The position numbers were made by a program, and so were the translations under genes. This document shows positions 1-10,358 of a DNA stretch of 25,959 nt, in pieces. The stretch comes from Pelargonium cotyledonis (Eukaryota; Streptophyta; Magnoliopsida; Geraniales; Geraniaceae): assembly GCA_036897625.1 (NCBI GenBank), contig JAYMTA010000622.1, forward strand, positions 1 through 25,959, written 5' to 3'. Every line of letters starts with the position of its first letter. Within the stretch, counting starts at the first letter, position 1. The notes beneath the pieces are model-generated. The model was not told where the DNA came from and searched no databases. It was given only the letters and a program-made list of their open reading frames with translations.

Positions 1-448
1 TTCGTATCCAAAGAAGAAAGAACTTATCTCACAAAAAGTCAGCTTCCGGAGGGCAAAGAAATTTCAAGCAAATTGCAAGTTTTTGCTTGTTGCTCACTCC
101 TAGAGATAATAGAAAGCGGTTGAAGCTAGCTCTTCCTAATAATAGTGTGACTATGTCTAATATCCTTTTACCTTATGTTTAATTATTGTATTAAGGTCAG
201 TAGTGTTTGTTTGTACTCTTTTATATCTTTATTAATGCAATTATGGCTTATTATATAAAATAAAACTATAAAAATAAAGTTCAAGGCTACTAGCTATTGG
301 ATTTAGGGCATAGAGTAGTAGAACAACCGAAGTAGAAAACTATGAAGGTAATGAACCAAGTGTCACTTGAAATTTGGGATGTTGGAAAATTTGGGCTAAT
401 TAGTTAATTAGGTCAGCTCTCAATCCAATTTCATCAACCTTAACACTT
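1..448. other. Left-edge noncoding DNA
   Basis: AT-rich sequence with no open frame of useful length and no recognisable protein similarity on either strand. It may be the far upstream region of the kinase gene or the tail of a gene outside the window. I see nothing else I can support here. Confidence 0.5.
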
Positions 449-465
449 AACAGCTCATCTTGCAC
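449..465. repeat. Left target-site duplication of SINE 1
   Basis: The 17-base word aacagctcatcttgcac occurs here and again, identically, at 630-646. The two copies bracket a short tRNA-like element that ends in an A-rich tail, which is the signature of target-primed reverse transcription. Confidence 0.85.
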
Positions 466-629
466 TACCGCCCACTTGACCAAGTGGTAGCAAGGCTTGA
501 GGCAAGTTTTGAGGACTCGTATTCAAGACTCCTCTCGGGCGTGGTATGGGGATGGATAGTAATAGTATGTGTGTGAGTTATATGTGTGAGTGGGGTTTAT
601 TTGTAAACTATATAAAATAAATAAAAAAA
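466..629 (+). mobile_element. tRNA-derived SINE retrotransposon (SINE 1)
   Basis: A non-coding short interspersed element of about 164 bp. Its head resembles a tRNA gene: an A-box-like stretch at 483-495 (agtggtagcaagg) and a degenerate B-box-like stretch at 519-529 (gtattcaagac, against the consensus GGTTCGANTCC), spaced as in RNA polymerase III internal promoters. It ends in an A-rich tail (about 617-629), and perfect 17-bp target duplications flank it. Such elements carry no protein and are mobilised by LINE reverse transcriptase. The decayed B box suggests this copy is no longer transcribed, while the perfect duplications suggest the insertion is fairly recent. I cannot name the family from memory. 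Confidence 0.85.
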
Positions 630-646
630 AACAGCTCATCTTGCAC
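630..646. repeat. Right target-site duplication of SINE 1
   Basis: Exact 17-base copy of 449-465, directly after the A-rich tail. The exact junction within the A run cannot be fixed to one base. Confidence 0.85.
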
Positions 647-1843
647 ATACTATTCTTGGTTTCTTTTTGCTACAGTATATGCCAAAAATAGGATCAATGC
701 AATCAAGTCAAACAAAAACCAAAGAAAGAAAAGAGCATCTTCCTCAATCCTCATCAATTTATATTAATGTAGCTGCACAATGAATCTATGATGGTGAAGC
801 TGTTATTGTCCTCTTCTGTTTCTGGATATGTACAATATTGTTTACATAACTAATTGATTGATCTTTTTGCTTCTCTCTCTCAGTGGTGACTAGTGTGTCC
901 TCTTTGTCCATTGTCAAAGCTTTGATTAAACACAAAAGTTTGTTTAGCCAACAACAAAAAAGCTCTCATGTCATTGTTTTCTTTGCTATGTCTACTCAAA
1001 ACCCCTTTTTTTAACCACTCTATATCTTTTGGAGTTATTTTTTTCTTTATGATCTCAACTATCCATTTTGAATCATTGACTTTCAGTCTAGATCATAAAA
1101 TTCCAATATCAAAGATCTTCCTATTATATAAAATCTTAAATAGTTCATTGTTGCTTAAGATTAGTACTATCATAATAATTAAAGAGGAGCAGAATTTGCA
1201 AGATTTGGACAACACCATTTAATGCTAATAATATAATGTTTTTAAAAATTGGAAGAAACTGCAGCAACACATGTTTTGTTTAAATATTAGTTAGAATTTC
1301 TCAAAGAAAAAATTAAGAGATAAGCACATTAATATTATATGTAGTTGAAATTATTAATCCAACTTTGGCGAAAGCAAATAAAAGAGTGTTTTTAAAAAGT
1401 GATTATGGTAGGGGCAGAGTTGAGATCCAATCATTGATGTGCTTGTTTTCAATAAAATTTGGTAATTTGGTAATCAGTAGGTGTCGTTTTGGTCAATGGC
1501 TTCCCTTTCCCTGTTGTCGTCTTCTTGATTCCCAGCTTTCTTGATTGGCGGGTTCTTGCTTGTAATTACTTGCAAGAATCGGGGATAAAAAGATAAAAAC
1601 ACACGTCGGAAATCAAAGCCACCTCGCTTTGCTCACAGCTCAACTGAATCACATTCTCTTGTTGCAGCACTAGCAGAGCAGCGCCATTTCAAGAGCCCGA
1701 CAGTGAATTTTATCGATAAAAAAGTTCCTTCAAGAGCACGTCCTCTTCTACCTTATTTTTGTCATCTGGGCATCTCGAAAAAAAAAGCATCTTGTGTTGA
1801 GTTCGGTTAGCGCCAGCACTGGGTTAATTTCCCAGATCGAAAG
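647..1843 (+). promoter_or_regulatory. Probable promoter and 5'UTR region of the kinase gene
   Basis: No gene is visible here. The stretch is AT-rich up to about 1480, then becomes more mixed and pyrimidine-rich (about 1490-1840), which is typical of a transcribed plant leader. I could not find a convincing TATA box at a proper distance, so the transcription start is unknown. An 84-codon open frame at 968-1222 is AT-driven and hydrophobic and has no family resemblance; I do not call it a gene. Confidence 0.45.
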
Positions 1844-1888
1844 ATGCAATTTTTAAGGTTTTGTGGGTTTTGTTTTTGTCTGCTCTGA
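1844..1888 (+). promoter_or_regulatory. Upstream ORF 1 in kinase leader
   Basis: A complete ATG-to-TGA frame encoding 14 residues (MQFLRFCGFCFCLL), 86 bases upstream of the main start. If the transcript begins upstream of it, scanning ribosomes would meet this ATG first, which usually lowers translation of the main frame. It depends on a transcription start that I cannot see. Confidence 0.4.
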
Positions 1889-1889
1889 A

Positions 1890-1937
1890 ATGGGTTGTGA
1901 TTTGATCTGGGTTTTGGTCATGGGGTCTTGTGTTTGA
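1890..1937 (+). promoter_or_regulatory. Upstream ORF 2 in kinase leader
   Basis: A second complete ATG-to-TGA frame encoding 15 residues (MGCDLIWVLVMGSCV), starting one base after the end of the first upstream ORF and ending 37 bases before the kinase start. The spacing to the main ATG is short, so reinitiation would be inefficient. Its use is unproven. Confidence 0.4.
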
Positions 1938-1974
1938 GAAGGTGGTGGGTGTAGGTTTTTGTGGTGGGTTGGAT

Positions 1975-4900
1975 ATGTGGCAGAAGTGTCATAAGGGGAG
2001 AGGCAGCTTGGATGTTGGTGGGAAGGTGGTGGTGGTTGCAGTCAAGGTGTCCAAGGAAATTCCCAAGAGAGCTCTGGTCTGGGCTTTGACTCATGTTGCT
2101 CAACCTGGAGATTGCATCAAGCTCCTTGTGGTCATTCCAGCTCACTCCTCATGTAATGACGTTGACAACTTCATTTTTCTTTGATTGGGTTTTGATTATT
2201 TACCTTAATTTGCTGCAGAATCCTATATTGAAATGCATTTATATCTACTTGGTACCAATCATTATCATTATAACCTAGAAATAGTTCCTCCTTGAAGGGA
2301 AATATGTCATGGAGTCTTGTCATGATCTTAATTGAATGTGTGATGCCAATCTAGGATTTTCATCCAATGACACTAGAAATCTACATTCTTCTAAGCTCTA
2401 ATCCCCAAATTTTCTGGGTTTAGGGTACGAGTGTTGGTAACTTAAGTCTGATTTCTGCTTATAGTATGTTGGACGAAATGGTGTTTCTGTATACGTACTC
2501 TGACTAACATCAATTGTGTACTTAATCTTGTGATTTTCATCTCATATGTGAACATTTTAAGTAGATAGTTGCTAATTGATCATCTTTGAGTATAATTTGG
2601 GCGTAAACATACAATTTCAAGCTAATAAAGATTTGAGATGCTCCATTAAGAGGCTGTCAAATGAGTTTCTTACACCAACATCCTTTGAACTGTACTTAGC
2701 AATAGTATTATGCAACTATGCATTCATATATACTATGCTCACTCTCTCAGCTCTCCACTTTTTGTTGTCGTTGCTGTTTTTACACATCTTTCAGTTAATT
2801 GGACTTCAGGTTCGTAATTTTGAAACTGATGGAAACTGTATGTTTTTGCAGTAAAAAAGTTTTTGGGTTTTTCTAGGTTGACCAGTGATAGCTCAACTGG
2901 TCATGGGAGATCTCTCTCAGGAACCAGTTCAGATCAGAAGGATGATATTGCTGACTCATGCTCCCAAATGATGCTTCAACTCCATGATGTTTACGACTCA
3001 GAGAAGGTCAGTCCATTAATGTGTTCGCCTTCTTTTTGTTAAATTTTATATACATATATATGTATGTATCTTTCATCTACACCATTCAGCACATTCAGCT
3101 TATCCATTCTTCTTCACAGATAAAGGTCAGAGTAAAAATTGTTTCTGCCTCACCATGTGGAGTAGTGGCTACTGAAGCCAAGAGAGTTCAATCAAATTGG
3201 GTTATATTGGATAAGTAATAAATACATTGGCATATTTCATAAGTTCTCTTTCTATATTTAAGACCAGCATTTGACATTTGAAATGGGCTGTTGATTTGAC
3301 AATATTTATTATTGTGGACAGATCTTTTGCCCTGCATTTAGTTTTCTTGTGTTATATATTTATTTAATTAGTTTCTACCTAAAATTTCTTGACAGATTAA
3401 AACATGAGAAGAAATACTGCATGGAACAGCTTCAATGTAATGTTGTGGTTATGAAACGACCTCAGCCAAAGGTTCTTCGTCTGAATTTAGTCGGACCACC
3501 AAAGATGGAACCTGGAGGGGCTCGCCAACATCCTTTTGAACTAGATAAACTTCGTGAACATCTGAAAAGTAAGCATGATCAGATGAATATGATTCGAGGG
3601 CCAGTTGTTACTCCTGCAAGTAGTCCTGATCAAGAGTCTCCACTTACTTCAACTGATATTGGAACGTCTTCAATATCAAGTTCAGATCTGGGGGCTTCAC
3701 CATTTTATTTGACTGGAATTTATGGGAGGCGGAAGAAAGGGTATCCATTTATCTTTGAAAACCAAAGTTTCGATGAATCTGGCTCTGATACAGATAGTGA
3801 AAAGATGGATCATCGATCAAGTTCAGGTTTCCGGCCATGGAGTTCAGATGTCATTTCAAATGATATGGTGGAAGGTTCACCAAAACGTAATGATAAAGTG
3901 TTGACGTCCACATATGAAGCCTTATTGAATAAATTATCTAGATTAGATCAAGAACCTGATATTGGAGTTCTCAATTATAAGCTTGATCTGGACTTGAGCA
4001 AAAGTGTGAGAGAAGCACTTTCATTCTCAAAAAAGGTACCTGCTGGTCCTCCTCCGTTATGTTCTTTATGTCAGCACAAGGGACCTGTGTTTGGGAATCC
4101 CCCAAGGTGGTTCAGCTATGCTGAACTTGACTTCGCTACAGATGAATTTTCGCAAGAAAACTTCTTGGCTGAAGGTGGATTTGGTTCTGTGTACCGAGGT
4201 GTCTTACCAGATGGCCAGGTTATTGCCGTCAAGCAACATAAATTGGCTAGTTCTCAGGGTGATCGAGAATTTTGCTCTGAAGTTGAGGTCTTAAGCTGTG
4301 CACAGCATCGTAATGTTGTAATGCTGATTGGTTTCTGTGTTGATGATGGGAGAAGGTTGCTTGTCTATGAGTACATTTGCAACGGATCATTATATTTTCA
4401 TCTTTATGGTAAATTTCCTTCTCTCGTTGATTTCACAACTTTAACATTGTGATAATGGAATTTTTCCTCCAAGATTCGTATCAGATTCTTAGTTTAAACA
4501 GCTTGATATAAGGTATATGGTTAGTGACTGAGATGACCATAACATCAGACAGTATCAAATCCTTTACGAGTCACCCATTACTTTTTTCACATTGTCAAAA
4601 TCATGATTATCATGTCCCAGTATTTAGTTCCAGTTCTCTTGTATTGTCAAATTAAGCCATTTTCTGTCAAATCATGATTATTATGTCCCAGTGTTCTTTC
4701 AAATCTTTGTTAGGATGGAATTCATACTTTGGCCATGATAGTATAAGTGGATCTTATGCAATTATGATAATATTTCTATGAAAATATTATATATATGGCT
4801 AAGCAAGCTAAACTGGAATGCATCAATTGGCAGGACGCGGACAAGAATCATTGCCATGGTCTGCACGACAGAAAATTGCAGTTGGAGCAGCCAGAGGATT

Positions 4901-6124
4901 GCGATACCTCCATGAAGAATGCAGAGTGGGATGCATTGTCCACCGTGATCTGAGGCCAAACAATATCCTTATCACCCATGATTTTGAGCCATTGGTATGC
5001 TAAGAATTATTTTTTTCCCCTTTTAAGTATTCTTATTACACCATATACAGTTGTACTTGAATACTATTCTCTCTTTGGTGTCATGGTCATATGAAACTTG
5101 TTCCTTTTGTTACTACATGTATAGATATTAAACAAACTCCTGGTTCTGGCTTTTAGGTTGGAGATTTTGGACTGGCTCGATGGCAGCCTGATGGAGACAT
5201 GGGAGTGGAAACAAGAGTAATTGGCACATTCGGGTAAAAATATGTGATGTACTATTTTTATTGTTTTTTTTCCCGTTATTTCCTTCTCTTCCCAGCAATG
5301 GGAGATCAAGCAAAGGCATAACATTTTGTTCCTTAGGTACTTGGCTCCTGAATATGCTCAAAGTGGCCAAATTACAGAAAAAGCTGATGTGTATTCCTTC
5401 GGTGTTGTACTGGTGGAGCTTGTTACTGGGCGCAAAGCTATGGACATAAACCGGCCCAAAGGCCAACAGTGCCTCACTGAATGGGTATGAGTCTCATCAA
5501 ACATATATGAACTTTGCATCTCGATAATCTAATGAAGATAGCTGTCCAGTTTGTCTCGTCTCATGATGGCTTTGCAAATATGATCTCTCACAGCAAATCA
5601 GCAATTAATATAACGTAAATATCCTCGTTCACTGCTGATGTTTCAAGTCTGGTGCAGGCACGCCCTTTGCTAGAAAAACCGGACATTTCTGAACTGGTTG
5701 ACCCACGCTTAAACAATTCCTACTCAGAGCCAGAGATTCATGCCATGCTGCAATGTGCCTCTCTCTGCATTTGTCGAGACCCTCATTCAAGGCCTCGTAT
5801 GTCTCAGGTTAGTGTACAAATTTTGTTTACATTATTCTCAGAATGCTGTCTCACCACTGACTTTAAAGCTACAAAATTTGCAGAATAAAATGATGAGAAA
5901 TGAAATGTGATTGTAATACCTCAAATATAGTCTTCTCGTACATAAACATTAAATGTAGTTGGCTTGACTTAATAGTAAACAACATGACCTTGTGAAAGGT
6001 GTTACTGAATTGTTCTTATGAGGATGATAGCTTAGAATTGTTGATTAATGTTCACCTTATTTTCTGCATATTGTGCTGTTTTCTAAAGGTACTTCGAATG
6101 TTGGAGGGTCATGGTGACATGTAA
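1975..6124 (+). CDS. Receptor-like cytoplasmic kinase with N-terminal USP-like domain (PERK-related)
   Basis: Nine exons: 1975-2152, 2852-3006, 3120-3214, 3396-4408, 4834-4994, 5157-5233, 5337-5484, 5658-5807, 6089-6124. All have GT-AG borders in consistent phase and join to 670 residues. Residues about 17-140 form a USP-like fold ([26 protein letters not shown]); a low-complexity Ser/Asp-rich linker follows, then CxxC at 365-368 and the kinase domain from about 390. Visible kinase residues: glycine loop [10 protein letters not shown] (402-411), Lys422, helix-C Glu438, HRD 517-519, Asn524, DFG 537-539 and APE 563-565. The first loop glycine is Ala401. There is no signal peptide or membrane span, so it should act in the cytoplasm. 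Databases often call this family 'inactive protein kinase SELMODRAFT_444075-like', yet all catalytic residues are present. The length agrees with the shorter Arabidopsis relatives. The first in-frame ATG after a stop at 1903 was chosen as start. The exon 3/4 junction (DK-LKHE) is one residue shorter than the DKxLKHE I remember from relatives. Confidence 0.9.
4595..4691. repeat. Imperfect direct repeat in a kinase intron
   Basis: Two nearly identical copies of about 25 bases (core catgattatcatgtcccag and catgattattatgtcccag) lie at 4595-4620 and 4667-4691, inside the intron between exons 4 and 5. They look like the ends of a local tandem duplication of about 72 bp that has since diverged. No function is evident. 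Confidence 0.55.
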
Positions 6125-6985
6125 ATATAGTACTTAACCAAACAGGTAATGACCTCCGAGCATGCATGATCTCAGAAGCGAGGAAACGTTATGCCACACC
6201 AGAAAGAGGCATCGGCATAAGCTGAAGGGCAGTTCGGGGGAGAAGAACAAGTGTACTTGTTTGTTGTAGGACTATATATTGTGAAAAGTTTGATTAGTCT
6301 CTTGCCTTTTTTGGTTATTGTCCGGAACAAAAGCAATGTTATGTAGTGTAGATTTTTGCTGTATATTTAAATTGTAGGAGAGATATAAGCTTTGCAGATC
6401 TATTCATGTCTGTACTTCTGTATTCTTATCCATCATCATAAACATATTTTTTTTGTATTCAAGAAATGTTATTTGTTGTATGGTATATTATGCCATCAAG
6501 TGAAGTCTCTGCAAAATTTTATGAATATATATTTGTAGAAACTGAAATTAGAATATAATATCCGAGGTTAGTGATGTAGTTGGCTGTACAAACTGTGCGA
6601 GTATGAAAAGCGATGGTTCCCGGGCACCACACTCATGGAGAGATATATGTTTATATGTGACTTATTCTCACATGATGATTTTTCTGGGCGTGGTAAACCG
6701 GTTTAAAGATTCGCTGCGAGTTTGCACACTCGAATAGAACCGTTTAAAAGTGCGAATCGCGAGTTCGTGCGGCTCTGGAATATGAGGACCGAGAAAAGAA
6801 AATTAGAATATAATTATACGCAGTCGTTTCGTTGATGGTTTTCAATGCGTCTAATCTAATAAAAGCACCTTCCAGTACAATTTGGTGTTTACGGAGGAAG
6901 TAAAGTGGAACAAAGCGTCGGCTCCGGCGTCGCAGTGAAGTGGAGTGTCGAGGGAAGGCGGCGACGACGTCAAGACCCATTTTCC
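6125..6985 (+). other. Kinase 3'UTR followed by LpxA promoter region
   Basis: No gene is seen between the kinase stop and the LpxA start. The first 350 bases or so read as a plausible 3'UTR, although I found no clean AATAAA signal. From about 6570 the composition becomes richer in G and C, with several CpG-containing words, as expected for the promoter and leader of the next gene. A 78-codon antisense open frame at 6744-6980 is rejected as chance. Confidence 0.5.
6696..6766. repeat. Imperfect direct repeat in the LpxA upstream region
   Basis: Two related stretches, about 6696-6723 and 6737-6766, share the order accg(g)tttaaa followed by a gattcgc/gcgaatcgc-like piece and gcgagtt. The first contains the palindrome aaaccggttt. 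They could be duplicated regulatory sites upstream of LpxA, or a chance local duplication. Confidence 0.35.
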
Positions 6986-9900
6986 ATGTCGCTCTGTGGC
7001 GCCATGTATTCGCTACTCAGGGCTCGCAACCCTCTCCTCTCTCTCCAGCGCCTCTGTAGACCACTTACTCGTACCCATTCTCTCCCTAAACTCTCTCCTT
7101 TCTCTTTCAGTCGCTTAATTTGATGGTTTTTTTCGATTGTACTGTACTCAGATATGTCGGAGAAGAAAGTGGAGGAAGCAAACCCGCCTTTTGTCCATCC
7201 CACTGCGGTAGTTCACCCCGAGGCCGTTCTTGGTCAGGTACTCTATGATTGAACGATAAAGTTTCATTGATTGATCGGTTGGTGGCTGTTTTATGGTTCA
7301 TTAATTTGTTACTGTGTGTTTGGTTCTGAGTATAGGGTGTTTCGATTGGCCCCTTTTGCACTGTTGGGTCTTACGCCAAGCTCGGGAATGGTTGTCAGTT
7401 GTATCCTGCGAGCCATGTGTTTGGAGATACGGAGCTTGGAGATCGTTGCACTTTGATGACGTGAGTGAATTGGAATTTTTTTACCTCTACTTTTTTGTGG
7501 GGTTTGCCTGAAATGTAGTTTTTCTGAAGTGGGTTGTGGTATAATTTTATGTAAATGGATAAACTTTGTCAGGCAGTGGTGCTGTGGTTGGGGATGATGT
7601 TCCTGGGCGTACAGTCATTGGGTGCAATAATGTTATAGGGCATTATGCGTTGGTTGGTCTCAAGTGTCAAGACATGAAGTACAAGGTTAGCTGTTGGTTA
7701 TTTTAAACGAGCTTTTTTGCTTGTGATGGGTTGTTAATTGGATATGCTTGCAGGAAACCCTATTCTAGTAAATTTAATCCTCTATTTGTAGAAAAATGTT
7801 TGGCTAGTTCTTCAAATTAAAATAATATATGATCGTTCTTTAGTAGATTCAGTTAGAATTCGTAAAAAGTGATTGTGCTACATCTAGCTTGACATAATAA
7901 GACATGTTATAAAATTTTCTGTCTGCTATGTGATTTGGTTTTCTTCTTGCATTTTTTCAGAACTTTATTGTAAATTGGTTAATTGGTCTTTCTTTTTCTA
8001 TATGTTTAATTTGCACAAAATGAATTAAGAGAATATGAGATGTTCACAATAGAGTTCTATGTCTAGAAGTACTGGTTTCTATATGAGAATTCACTAGTTA
8101 AGAAATTGATTAATATTGTCTTTATGTCATCATTCACAAGGTGTACTCTATGAAAACCTGAAATTCAAACTCCTGCATAAATGCTTTTACACCTTCAGTT
8201 ATCATTGTTAAATCAATAGTATATCTTACCTTCAATTAAAACTTATCTGCTACTTTCATATCAATTGGTTTTTAATATCAAGTAGTTTCAAGATTACTAT
8301 GCTTTTGAAACCTCGGTGATATTGAACTCGATGTCTTCATCTTTCACCATTTCTCCACCATCCTATATTACCAATACACCATCAGTCTACCATTATTAGA
8401 TTTCCAAATTACATGTGTACTTACTTACATGTAGCACTTATTTACTGTATTTTTAGTTTAGATATATATGTGACGTTTTTCTTCTGATAAGACAGTGCTC
8501 TTTATGTTTATGTTACTGCTTTAGCCAAGAGATGCATGTTTCCTTTCCGTTGGGGATAACAATGAGATTAGAGAACATACCTCCATCCACCGTTCTTCAA
8601 CCTCAAGTGACAAAACAGTATGTTTTTTCTTTTCTATTTGAGAATTTTTTAGTTTAGACGTAAGCTATTTTCAGTGTGATTGACTTTATTTATATAATCA
8701 GGTAATTGGTGATAACAATCTTATTATGGGTTCTTGTCATATTGCCCATGATTGCAAGATCGGTAGCAACAACATTTTTGCTAATAATACCCTTTTAGCT
8801 GGCCATGTTGTGATAGAAGTAAGTCTTATGATTGTTACCAAATTTGGTAAAAATAACTTAATTCTATATTGTTCTTTAATATATGCTGTATCTGATTATG
8901 TGTTGATTCAAGTGCTGCAAATATAGGACTTTGCTCACACTGCAGGGGCCATTGTTGTTCATCAACATTGTCGGGTTGGCTCTTTTTCTTTCATTGGTGG
9001 TGGTTCTGTGGTATGTTCCTCTGATATTATCTTCCTTGCTATGTCAATTTTACTTGCATTTCTTGTTACAAGGAAACTCATTTGTGCCATCCGTCCAATA
9101 TGGACATGAGACACGGACGACATTCAATATTACCGTATGCTAAAAGCTTATCTTTGCCTTATAATGACTTAGTTACTGAAACTGAAATTCTATCAGATTA
9201 TATATTTCAAAGTATATAGTGAAAATGATTCTGTCCGAAAAATATAAAGTAACTAATGATAGATTATTCCCTTTCCTCGTTTCAATTTTATTCTCATTTA
9301 TTGTGCGTCTGAAGGTATCACAAGATGTCCCGATGTATATGATGGTAGCTGGAGAAAGAGCTGAGCTTCGTGGTTTGAATTTGGAAGGTCTTCGTCGTCG
9401 TGGGTTCACTGTTACAGAGGTCTGATTCTTTGTTGTTTCGTAGTCTATGTTGAAAGATTTCCCATTTTGTGTTGAGAATGAGTTTTCTATTATCTAAGAG
9501 AGAAAGTTTGCTCAATGTTTGTGTATTGAGAACATATAGAATACTGTCAATTATAATGTTTGGTTTATAGTTTGCTTTTTATCCAATTCACAAATAATGG
9601 AACTTGCAAGAGGAAGTATGTATATATTAAAGTAAAGAAATTCGAAGACATAGCATGAGACAAGGTAATAGGAGTAACAGTTCATAGTGTATGAATCAGG
9701 TTGCTGTAATATAATTTTCGTCGTGGATATTAGTTTCACACCTGAGTGACCCTTGATATCTGAAGCTCCATACGTGCTTATTCAATTTTTTTTGGTGAAT
9801 ATTATTCCTTTATCTGACCTGATATTAAAATTGCATCTTGTGCAAGGATATAGATCAAGAGCCTGAGAGCAGCTTACAGAAAGATATTCATGCCTGTTGA

Positions 9901-10142
9901 AGAAGGTTCTGAAGGTTTTGATGACCGTCTTACCAAAGTAGTAAGTCTTTCTCTCTATACCCTTCCCCTTTGCCTCCACATCCATGTTTTATCCTACTTA
10001 AAGCTGTTTCAATTTTCAGGAACAGATTGAAGATTTGGCAAAGGTTCCTGCTGTATGTTCCATGGTGCATTCTATTCGTGATTCTTTTACCGAAAATCGC
10101 CGTGGAATATGCAAGTTTAGACACTGGAATGTCTCTTGTTAG
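6986..10142 (+). CDS. LPXA: UDP-N-acetylglucosamine O-acyltransferase, plant LpxA, probably mitochondrial
   Basis: First enzyme of lipid A-type synthesis: moves an R-3-hydroxyacyl chain from acyl carrier protein to UDP-GlcNAc. Exons: 6986 to about 7070 (or 7055), 7152-7237, 7336-7460, 7577-7685, 8525-8617, 8702-8818, 8927-9010, 9315-9419, 9854-9940, 10020-10142. The core from the ATG at 7154 has 308 residues; with exon 1 the protein is about 337 (or 332), near the roughly 336 I recall for Arabidopsis. Numbering from 7154, D102, K104, H150, H153, H172, H188, N226, R232 and R233 match E. coli D74, K76, H122, H125, H144, H160, N198, R204 and R205 at a constant offset of 28. Left-handed beta-helix hexapeptides fill the N-terminal two thirds; the C-terminal part is helical. 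Exon 1 encodes an Arg/Leu-rich, acid-free leader typical of mitochondrial import, but its donor is weak: all three candidate GT sites (7056, 7071, 7110) preserve the frame. Unspliced, the leader hits TGA at 7121-7123. Confidence 0.92.
7686..8524 (+). other. Long LpxA intron
   Basis: The 839-bp intron between the exon ending CQDMKYK and the exon starting PRDACFLS. It begins gttagc and ends tttag. The interior is T-rich and AT-rich; I see no embedded gene, clear inverted repeat or transposon end. Confidence 0.8.
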
Positions 10143-10151
10143 CACACCATG

Positions 10152-10358
10152 GTAAGTAGCAGCATCTTTATCTTCAATTTGAGGCCTTGCTTTGCCTGGA
10201 AAGAATCTTCCTTTTACATTGGTTTTGTCCATGAAAAAGTAATTTCTGCCTGCCCTTGTCAGAGGGAGCACTTTGTGAGGTGCTATTTATTTTAGATATG
10301 AAAACAATTTATTTGAGATTATTTATTATGCTATTTATTTATTTTTTGTATTATGCAG
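10152..10358 (+). other. Probable intron in the LpxA 3'UTR
   Basis: Nine bases after the LpxA stop is a strong donor (catg|gtaagt), and at 10358 there is a good acceptor preceded by a T-rich tract (tattatgcag). Together they predict a 207-bp intron in the 3'UTR. Its exon junction would lie under 50 bases from the stop, so it should not trigger nonsense-mediated decay. Transcription past 10142 is inferred, not seen. Confidence 0.45.

Noticed and set aside
968-1222. 84-codon open frame on the + strand
   Set aside because: Hydrophobic, AT-driven composition, no family resemblance, and it lies upstream of the kinase leader.
1930-1974. In-frame GTG-started extension of the kinase
   Set aside because: GTG is not a normal plant start; the first in-frame ATG is at 1975 and a stop lies at 1903.
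5064-5466. Antisense open frames across kinase exons 6 and 7
   Set aside because: They are mirror frames of conserved kinase exons and introns with no independent similarity.
6744-6980. 78-codon minus-strand frame upstream of LpxA
   Set aside because: Lies in the promoter and leader of LpxA, Arg/Ser-rich by composition, no known relative.
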